Shown here: positions 43,483 through 49,029 of the stretch, in pieces | How positions within the stretch are numbered: position 1 is the first letter of the stretch | Layout: each line of letters opens with the position of its first letter | From: Terriglobia bacterium | GTDB taxonomy: Bacteria > Acidobacteriota > Terriglobia > Acidiferrales > UBA7541 | Assembly (NCBI GenBank): GCA_020073375.1 | Contig: JAIQFG010000028.1 | Span: 1-49,029, forward strand | Direction: 5' to 3' | DNA: 49,029 bases | Notes under the pieces: model-generated | The model's input: only the letters and a program-made list of their open reading frames with translations | What the model was told of the DNA's origin: nothing | The model's database searches: none | Position numbers and translations under genes: made by a program

Positions 43483-43701
43483 ATGCCGGCCACATTTGAC
43501 TGGGATGACACCGAGGAAATCGGAATTCAGCTCGCCGACGCGCATCCGGATACCGATCCGCTGACGGTGCGCTTCACCGACCTGCACAAATGGGTCACCA
43601 GCCTGATAGGGTTTACCGGCGATCCCAAGCAATCCAATGAAGGCAAGCTCGAAGCGATCCAGATGGCCTGGCTGGAGGAGCACAACGATCGGAAGGCGTG
43701 A
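43483..43701 (+). CDS. iscX: Fe-S assembly adaptor IscX
   Basis: IscX is a small acidic protein that binds IscS and modulates sulfur and iron delivery. The 72-residue protein shows the family pattern FDWDDTEEIGIQLADAHPDT, PLTVRFTDLHKWV, and NEGKLEAIQMAWLEE. AAGGAG lies ten bases before ATG 43483. It is the last gene of the operon. Its TGA is within the first bases of a GTGACT word repeat. Confidence 0.95.
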   Translation: MPATFDWDDTEEIGIQLADAHPDTDPLTVRFTDLHKWVTSLIGFTGDPKQSNEGKLEAIQMAWLEEHNDRKA

Positions 43702-43736
43702 TTGGTGACTGGTGACTAGTGACTGGTAATTCGTGG
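43698..43736 (+). repeat. Single arm of a word-repeat element, GGTGACT type
   Basis: GTGATTGGTGACTGGTGACT and the following bases are near-tandem GGTGACT words. The iscX stop TGA is part of the first word. No inverted second arm was found before the tRNA gene, so this looks like one arm or a decayed pair. Confidence 0.65.
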
Positions 43737-43876
43737 ATCGTTCGGGCCGGCGACAGCGTGTGAGGGATCGTCCTTTGAATCTCAACTTCCAACTTTCGGC
43801 TTGTAACTGCTCTAGTCCGGCTTGTCAATTCCGCGGGTTTCCTCTACTCTAGTCGTTCCACATATTTCACGATTGT

Positions 43877-43951
43877 GGCGCTATGGTGCAAAGGTTAGCA
43901 CGTGGCCCTTTCAAGGCCAAAATGCGGGTTCGATTCCCGCTAGCGCTACCA
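43877..43951 (+). tRNA. tRNA-Glu (UUC)
   Basis: The cloverleaf is complete. The acceptor stem is GGCGCTA/TAGCGCT with one G-T pair, and the D-stem is GTGC/GCAC. The anticodon stem TGGCC/GGCCA has loop CTTTCAA (anticodon TTC at 43910-43912), and the T-stem GCGGG/CCCGC has loop TTCGATT. The discriminator A and an encoded CCA follow. The 75-base length includes CCA. Confidence 0.97.
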
Positions 43952-44396
43952 CAGTTTTTCGCAGGCAGTCGGCTGTCTCCCGTGAGCAATGCCATCGACG
44001 GGATTTCTCCACTTTGAAGGTCCAAATCCACGTCCGGGCATGTATTCGGGGGATTTCCGAATCCCCGGGGTGAGTCTACCTGGACGCCCCGCAGCCAGGA
44101 AGTCCGGGACCGAATGTGGAAACTGTTTTCATGTGGTTTCCCGCAGGTGGTTCGGGAAACGGGCCCCACGGCGGGGTAGCCCGTTACTAGTAACTAAGCC
44201 TATTGTATATATTAGTTTGCGCAGCCTTTGGTCCTGAAATTTGCCCCTAATAATCCTCCCGTCTGGCAGGGCGATTGCTATATCATCAGCGTCACAAGTG
44301 ATATAAGCGGCGTTAGCCTATTCGGCCGCTCCCAAGCAACAAGGATTTGGAAAGGGAGCCAATCATCGGCCAGGGATTAGGGACAATCCATTGAGC
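43952..44396. other. Structured non-coding gap after tRNA-Glu
   Basis: The 445 bases hold no supported gene but several perfect or near-perfect stems. These are GGGGATTTCCGAATCCCC (about 44048-44065), GTTTCCCG/CGGGAAAC around a nine-base loop (44136-44160), GGGCCCC...GGGGTAGCCC (about 44161-44182), GTTACTAGTAAC (44183-44194), ATATCA/TGATAT and AGCGGC/GCCGCT further on. No T-tract follows any of them. The order does not match a riboswitch I know. It is the leader of the polysaccharide deacetylase gene or a decayed insertion. Confidence 0.5.
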
Positions 44397-45467
44397 ATGA
44401 GCTCCTTAAAATACTTGCCGGGACGCGTGATCTGGCGCATGCCGTTCCCGTTCCGCCTCGCGAACGCGATCAATCCCAGCTACACGCTGAGGTGCGTCCT
44501 GTACCATGACATTTCGGACACGACATCGACCTTCACCAACGGCTTGGGCGTGACCGTCAGCAGGAAATCGTTCGAGGACGACATCCGTTTTCTCGCGAAA
44601 TACTACACTCCCGTGACGCTGGATGAGGCCCTGCATCCTCCCGCAATTCCCAAGAGGAATTACCGGCCGGTCCTTCTGACCTTTGACGATGCCTACGCAT
44701 CTGTCGCCACGGAAGCGGCTCCCCTCTGCCAGAAATACGGGGTTCCGGCCGTGTTTTTTGTCAACTCGCGGTTCGTCGGCAATCAGGACCTGGCCCTGGA
44801 CAACCTGATCTGCCACGTCGCGAACACCCGGGGAATGGACGCGGTCAACATAGCGGCGTCCGAGGCGGAAAAGTCCCCCGTGAATTTGAACAGCGTCAAC
44901 GATGCCTGCGGCGAATTTCTGCCGCGGGTATGGGGCGCGCAGCGGGAAACGTTCCGGCAGGCTCTGGTGGACGCCACCGGGCAAAGCATAAAGGAATTGG
45001 CCGAGCAGGCCGGGTTGTACATGAGTCTCCACCAGCTGCGTTCGCTGGCCTCCTTCAATTTTGAGATTGGAAACCACACCTATTCGCATGTGTACGGGCG
45101 AAATCTCGCGGGCAATGATTTTGCGGAGGAGATCGGCCGCAACAAATCCACATTGGAATCGATGACCGGAAAGCCGATTCGCACTTTCAGCGCTCCCTAT
45201 GGCGCCGCGATTGACCTGCCCGGCCGGCTGGTGGAATACCTGCGGCAATTGAAGCATGAGTCCGCCTTCCTGGTGGAAAGCTCGGTGAATAATCCGGGCA
45301 CGGATCCAATGCGCCTGCTGCGCGTCAGCGTGCAGGTGTCGAGCAACGCGGATTTGTTTTCGGAACTGGAAATCATGCCGCGCCTGCGGTCGATCCGCGA
45401 CGCGCTGTTTCGCAGGCCGGCGAGCGCCAGCCCCGCGGCCACGCAGGCTCGGGTCGCTGCGGACTAG
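44397..45467 (+). CDS. Polysaccharide deacetylase (NodB-like)
   Basis: The 356-residue carbohydrate esterase 4-type protein has the first NodB motif VLLTFDDAYASV (Asp-Asp) and GVPAVFFVNSRF. The second motif is FEIGNHTYSHVYG with the His-x3-His metal ligands, and a later RTFSAPYGAAID supplies Arg/Pro. A 60-residue insert between motifs is longer than in minimal NodB domains. There is no clear signal peptide. ATG 44397 is preferred over a TTG two codons earlier. It precedes a formyltransferase by 53 bases, and the pair may modify sugars of a surface polymer. Confidence 0.9.
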   Translation: MSSLKYLPGRVIWRMPFPFRLANAINPSYTLRCVLYHDISDTTSTFTNGLGVTVSRKSFEDDIRFLAKYYTPVTLDEALHPPAIPKRNYRPVLLTFDDAYASVATEAAPLCQKYGVPAVFFVNSRFVGNQDLALDNLICHVANTRGMDAVNIAASEAEKSPVNLNSVNDACGEFLPRVWGAQRETFRQALVDATGQSIKELAEQAGLYMSLHQLRSLASFNFEIGNHTYSHVYGRNLAGNDFAEEIGRNKSTLESMTGKPIRTFSAPYGAAIDLPGRLVEYLRQLKHESAFLVESSVNNPGTDPMRLLRVSVQVSSNADLFSELEIMPRLRSIRDALFRRPASASPAATQARVAAD

Positions 45468-45520
45468 ACTGGAATGTTGCGGTTCGCAACCGCGGAGTTT
45501 TGCCGATCTTGGAGAAGCCG

Positions 45521-46372
45521 ATGGACAAGGACAGGCTGAACAAACCGAGAATCGTCCTGATCACGGGCGATGATCTGGAACATCGTTATCTGGCCAACAC
45601 GCTGTCGGCCTCGCTGAATCTGGCGGGCATCGTGGTGGATCACGGGAAACCGCAGGGCAAACTCGAGCGCGCCCGCAAGCTCTGGAAGCGATACACCGTT
45701 GCGCAAATGCTCAGCCGCGCCGTCCTGCTCATGCTGAGGGCCGCCTGGCGGGACAGCTCGCGGGCCATCGAGGACGTCACGAAAGTTTTCGGCGCCTCCA
45801 ATTGTTCGCAGTTCTCGCGCGACGATCTGGTGTCTCACGTCCATGGAATCAACACGCCGGAAGGCGTCGGCGTCGTGACTTCGCTGCAGCCGGATATTCT
45901 GCTCATCTTTGGCACCGGGATTGTCGGCAAGAAAGTTCTTTCTCTTCCCAGCCGCATTGCCCTGAATATGCACACCGGCATTTCGCCCATTTATCGCGGA
46001 TGCGATTGCACCTTCTGGCCGGTGCATAACGGCGAACTGCACATGCTCGGTGCGACTGTGCACGAGTGCACCCCATTGGTCGATGGAGGAAAGATCTTCG
46101 CGACCGCCCGGGCCTCGGTCGAAGCCGGGGATTCGCTGTTCTCCATTTTTGCCCGGTGCGTCAAGACCGGCGCGAATCTGTACGCCCAAACCGTACAGCA
46201 ATTTATCGGCGCCAGCCCCGAAGGATCGGCGCAGGATCTCACCCTTGGCAAGGAATACAAGGGTTTTGAGAGGGGCTTGAGCGCGGAATGGACCACCCGC
46301 CGGAAAATTAAGGCCGGGCTGATCCGCGAGTACGTCCAATCTTCGGTCGAATCTCAGCCTTGTACTTCCTAG
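45521..46372 (+). CDS. Formyltransferase-family protein
   Basis: The 283-residue protein has a formyl_trans_N core: RIVLITGDDLEHRYLANTLS at the start, LQPDILLIFGTGIVGKKVL, ALNMHTGISPIYRG with the catalytic Asn and His, and LGATVHECTPLVDGGKIF with the Asp. It lacks the Fmt C-terminal domain and differs from PurN in its long middle insertion (residues 40-100). It is probably a sugar or amino-sugar N-formyltransferase acting with the deacetylase upstream. ATG 45521 has GGAGAAG six bases upstream, which is better than a TTG at 45500. The substrate is unknown. Confidence 0.85.
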   Translation: MDKDRLNKPRIVLITGDDLEHRYLANTLSASLNLAGIVVDHGKPQGKLERARKLWKRYTVAQMLSRAVLLMLRAAWRDSSRAIEDVTKVFGASNCSQFSRDDLVSHVHGINTPEGVGVVTSLQPDILLIFGTGIVGKKVLSLPSRIALNMHTGISPIYRGCDCTFWPVHNGELHMLGATVHECTPLVDGGKIFATARASVEAGDSLFSIFARCVKTGANLYAQTVQQFIGASPEGSAQDLTLGKEYKGFERGLSAEWTTRRKIKAGLIREYVQSSVESQPCTS

Positions 46373-46458
46373 CGGATTGACGGAAGCCTGGGGCGCCTGC
46401 CTCTGCCGCACCTTTACCTTTCACTAAAAAATGGCAAATTAATTCGTGGTGGATTCTG

Positions 46459-46539
46459 TTAGGGCAGACACTCTTGTCTGTCCGGTTTTGGGCGTGACAA
46501 CGAGAATCTAAACCGGACAGACAAGAGTGTCTGCCCTAC
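46459..46539. repeat. REP/BIME-like element, AGACACTCTTGTCT core
   Basis: The left end starts TTAGGGCAGACACTCTTGTC; the right end, read inverted, starts GTAGGGCAGACACTCTTGTC. The arms are about 32 bases with two mismatches, so it is the longest arm pair of the REP-like set. Each arm holds its own hairpin. Confidence 0.9.
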
Positions 46540-46644
46540 GCAAACCGGCCAACGGCAAATTGCATCCATCCCAATTCGCTCCAACAATTGACAGGGCAGA
46601 TGCTAAGTTGTAGGTTGATGCGGCTTCGGCACCAACCTGGCCAC

Positions 46645-47475
46645 ATGAATCCCGTCATTATCACCGCGGCGTTGACCGGCCCTATTGCCACCAAAGCGGA
46701 CAATCCCGGACTGCCCGTCACGCCCGAGGAAATCGCCGCAGCCGCGGCGGCCGCCTGCCAGGCGGGCGCCAGCGTCGCGCACATTCACTTGCGCGATGAG
46801 CACGGGCGCCCGACCGCCGATTTGAGTATCGCGCGGCGCGTTCTCGACCTGATTCGCGAGCAGTCGCCGATTCTGGTTCAGCTTTCCACCGGCGTCGGCC
46901 TCGACGTTCCGTTTGAGGAGCGCGAAAAACTGGTGGAGCTCCGCCCGCGCATGGCGACGCTCAATCCGTGCACCATGTCGTTCAGCGCCGGCGAATTCCG
47001 GAATCCGCCTCAGGGAGTCCGCCGGCTGGCGGGGCGCATGATGGAACTCGGGGTAAAAGCGGAGCTGGAGATTTACGATTCCGGCCACGCCGATTTCTGC
47101 AACGTTCTGCTGCAGGAAGGACTGCTTGCCGAGCCGCTGCAATTTTCCATCGTGATGGGCGTGCGCGGAGGAATGGCCGCGACTGCCGAAAACCTGTTGC
47201 ATACGCTGCGCAAATTGCCCCCCGGCGCGATCTGGCAGGCCATTGCCATCGGAAGAGGGAACCTGAATCTGACGGCAATCGCAATCGCCATGGGCGGCAA
47301 CGCCCGCACGGGCCTTGAAGATACACTCTATCTGCGAAAGGGCGAGCTTGCGCCGGATAATTCCGCGCTTGTGAAGCGGCTGGCCGGGGTTTGCAAGTCC
47401 CTGGAGCATCCGGTAGCCACCGTGAGTCAAGCGGAAGAACTTCTCTCCCTTTCTCGCGGTGTGTCCCGCAATTAG
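46645..47475 (+). CDS. Beta-keto acid cleavage enzyme (DUF849/Kce family)
   Basis: BKACE enzymes condense a beta-keto acid with acetyl-CoA and split it into an acetoacetate-type product and a new CoA ester; the best-known member is Kce of lysine fermentation. The 276-residue TIM-barrel protein has IITAALTGP near the start, the zinc motif VAHIHLRDEHGRPT, VQLSTGVGL, NPCTMSF and the C-terminal NARTGLEDTLYL. Length and motifs fit the family. ATG 46645 is chosen as it starts the typical MNPVIITAALTG; the upstream frame is not protein-like. The substrate cannot be inferred from context. Confidence 0.92.
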   Translation: MNPVIITAALTGPIATKADNPGLPVTPEEIAAAAAAACQAGASVAHIHLRDEHGRPTADLSIARRVLDLIREQSPILVQLSTGVGLDVPFEEREKLVELRPRMATLNPCTMSFSAGEFRNPPQGVRRLAGRMMELGVKAELEIYDSGHADFCNVLLQEGLLAEPLQFSIVMGVRGGMAATAENLLHTLRKLPPGAIWQAIAIGRGNLNLTAIAIAMGGNARTGLEDTLYLRKGELAPDNSALVKRLAGVCKSLEHPVATVSQAEELLSLSRGVSRN

Positions 47476-47976
47476 ATCGAATCGCATGCCTCTTTTCCGA
47501 GCGGTCCGTCGGAAAACCTTCTTGAAATTCGGCGGAACATCTCCATCAGGGGCGGCGGCAGTCCTGCAGATGGTGCCCAGCCGTGGGATTTCTGAGGCGG
47601 CGTGCGGGGAAGATCAACTTCGCATCCGAATCGAGGTTGGAACGGCGCGTGATTCGGATTGGGAATCGAGCGCATGGGTATCGCGCCAGTATATCTATGA
47701 AACCAAATGACATGTCTGCACGCTGAAATTTCTAACTGCGGCTTAAAACCATCCCCCTCAAGCAGTTAGAACGTATCGAGATGCCCGGAATCGTTTTGGG
47801 CAGATTCTATCCAATTAGATTTTGGGAGAGTCTTTCCCATCTTCGTAAAACTCATCTATCTATAATGTAATAAAACACTTATGCGTAGTCCGCACTCTGG
47901 CCGGGCAGTTGCTACATCCACAGTGCATTCCCTGACGGAAAGATTTCGAAAGGCGAGGCAGGAAAGGATTCTCAAC
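47476..47976. other. Gap before the pilin genes
   Basis: About 500 bases without a supported gene. A short open frame near 47459-47710 has no family pattern. A TATAAT at 47861-47866, about 110 bases before the pilin ATG, may be a -10 box, but no -35 at normal spacing was found. No REP-like pair is present. Confidence 0.5.
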
Positions 47977-48471
47977 ATGAACCAAGCACAACAACACGGG
48001 GATCGCCAGGTCAGGCGCCGGCTTTCAGGGAACGCGCGCGGCTTCTCGCTCATTGAGATCGTTATCGTGCTGTTGGTCGGAAGCATCCTGACGGCAATGG
48101 CCATCCCGCAGGTCAAATCCAGCTTGAACACCTACAGGCTGAACAGCGCGGTGGCCATGGCCAAATGGTCGATCCAGTCCACCCGGTTTCAGGCGCTGAT
48201 GAAAGGCTATCCCTACCAGGTGGCATTCAGCGCCACGAACTTCAATTATCAGATTCAGAATTTGCCCAGCGGCACAACGTACTCGAATGTCGGCGGCACG
48301 GTGCCACTGGCGAGCTGGCCGATGACCCTGAGCGCGAATACGACGCTCCGGTTCCTGCCTAACGGCTCGGTGAACGCGCCAGTCGGCGGACTCAGCTTCA
48401 ACATCACTTATCAAGGAACTACGAAAACTATCACGGTGTCAAACTATGGAAACGTTACGGTTACACCCTAA
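47977..48471 (+). CDS. Type IV minor pilin/pseudopilin, GspH/FimT type
   Basis: The 164-residue protein has a 27-residue leader rich in Arg and Gln. The prepilin peptidase site and helix follow: RGFSLIEIVIVLLVGSILTA, with Glu at +5. The rest fits GspH/FimT: AVAMAKWSIQSTRFQALMKG, then a beta-rich C-terminal domain ending in GNVTVTP. ATG 47977 has GGAAAGG about nine bases upstream, and upstream sequence is not pilin-like. It overlaps the next gene by 26 bases and opens a minor pilin operon. Confidence 0.9.
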   Translation: MNQAQQHGDRQVRRRLSGNARGFSLIEIVIVLLVGSILTAMAIPQVKSSLNTYRLNSAVAMAKWSIQSTRFQALMKGYPYQVAFSATNFNYQIQNLPSGTTYSNVGGTVPLASWPMTLSANTTLRFLPNGSVNAPVGGLSFNITYQGTTKTITVSNYGNVTVTP

Positions 48472-49021
48472 GCGAAACCGCGAAACCGGTTTCTCGATTC
48501 TGGAACTGCTCATCGCCATCACGGTGCTGGCGGTCGGCCTGTCGTCGATGGCCGCGCTGGTCGCATCCAGCCTTGGCGGCACGGAGAAGGCCCGGTACAT
48601 GGCCTTGGCCACGACCCTGGCTTCCGAAAAGCTGGAGGACCTGAACCGCTGGCCGGCCGACGATTCCACCGGACATGTCGCCATCGGCGGAAGCCTGACC
48701 ACGGACACCACCGTGGGCACCGTGCGGTATTACGACGATATTGACCTTTCCAATACCACCGGACAGGTTTCGGAAACCGTGGCGACCGCCGGCGGCTATT
48801 CCAGCGTGATCCACAAGTCCACGGGCGAAGTCATCCCGTCGTCCAATACCTCCGCGCCAAGCGGATCCGGAACGATTGGATTCCATCGCCGCTGGGTCAT
48901 TGAATCGGGTCCTGTGGTGAACAGTATCACGCTGACCGGGAGCCGGCGCGTAACGGTTTTTGTTACCAGCCAGAATCTAGTTCCCCCTGTCTCCTTTCAA
49001 CTAAGCCTGGTGCGGCCATGA
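48446..49021 (+). CDS. Type IV minor pilin, PilV-like
   Basis: The 191-residue protein has a short basic leader and the prepilin motif TGFSILELLIAITVLAVGLS. Glu is at +5 of the mature form. The segment ALATTLASEKLEDLNRWPAD is typical of PilV-like minor pilins. The remainder is Thr/Ser-rich and beta-type. It starts 26 bases inside the preceding pilin gene. Its TGA overlaps the start of a further gene (ATGA, 49018-49021). Minor pilins prime and cap the type IV pilus. Confidence 0.9.
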   Translation: METLRLHPKRNRETGFSILELLIAITVLAVGLSSMAALVASSLGGTEKARYMALATTLASEKLEDLNRWPADDSTGHVAIGGSLTTDTTVGTVRYYDDIDLSNTTGQVSETVATAGGYSSVIHKSTGEVIPSSNTSAPSGSGTIGFHRRWVIESGPVVNSITLTGSRRVTVFVTSQNLVPPVSFQLSLVRP

Positions 49022-49029
49022 GGGAATCC
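49018..49029 (+). CDS. Start of the next gene of the pilin operon (partial)
   Basis: ATG at 49018 overlaps the PilV-like stop as ATGA and opens a frame MRES that runs off the window. By position a PilW-like or further minor pilin is expected, but four codons cannot show it. Confidence 0.4.

Noticed and set aside
43877..44396. tRNA-Glu as an integration site of a genomic island
   Set aside because: No integrase gene and no direct copy of the tRNA 3' end was found downstream within the window; the following genes look chromosomal.
47459..47710. Possible 83-codon gene after the beta-keto acid cleavage enzyme
   Set aside because: It overlaps the end of that gene and has a translation without recognisable structure.

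Overview
This is a GC-rich bacterial chromosomal window made almost entirely of housekeeping genes, separated by many palindromic intergenic repeats. The gene set (fused aroD-aroE, paired secreted proteins of the DUF6152 type, NHL-repeat secreted protein, scattered trp genes, many REP-like repeats) suggests an Acidobacteriota-type soil bacterium. That assignment is an inference from content, not from any marker phylogeny. No phage, plasmid or CRISPR locus was found, and coding style is uniform across the window.

Layout. Bases 1-5.2 kb hold the tail of a membrane protein, miaA, a small unknown gene, an orphan ParD-like antitoxin, hflX, pgsA and an AMMECR1-domain gene. Bases 5.4-14.5 kb hold a secreted protein, the aroDE fusion, trpE, an NHL-repeat protein, a small exported protein, trpG, and a minus-strand trpD plus RecB-like nuclease pair. 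The trp genes are close together but interrupted and on both strands. Bases 14.7-17.7 kb carry sucC-sucD and ndk, with a four-helix-bundle (S23/Avd-like) gene between them that is enclosed by 34-35 bp inverted repeats. Bases 18-26.8 kb hold two small proteins, xseA, lepA, a large TPR protein with a degenerate GGDEF domain, an enoyl-CoA hydratase and ribH-nusB. Bases 26.9-32.4 kb are a minus-strand block: aminotransferase, manA, manC and phosphohexomutase (GDP-mannose supply), plus coaD. Bases 32.6-36.9 kb hold two secreted proteins, malic enzyme and a thioredoxin-like secreted protein. Bases 37.0-43.7 kb are a complete isc operon (iscR-iscS-iscU-iscA-hscB-hscA-fdx-iscX) behind a promoter flanked by two Rrf2/IscR-like operators. 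A tRNA-Glu follows, then a polysaccharide deacetylase, a formyltransferase, a beta-keto acid cleavage enzyme and the start of a type IV minor pilin operon that runs off the right edge.

The most unusual material is in the gaps. There are two architectures. (1) REP/BIME-like pairs start with GTAG (or GTGG/TTAG) and a short hairpin and end with the inverted copy. At least seven two-ended elements and one half element are present, with five or more unrelated hairpin cores but the same head. (2) Word-repeat inverted pairs have arms built from near-tandem 7-12 nt words; one of these encloses the four-helix-bundle gene. Several elements of both kinds overlap or supply the stop codon of the gene next to them. 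No REP-associated transposase or other mobilising enzyme is in the window.
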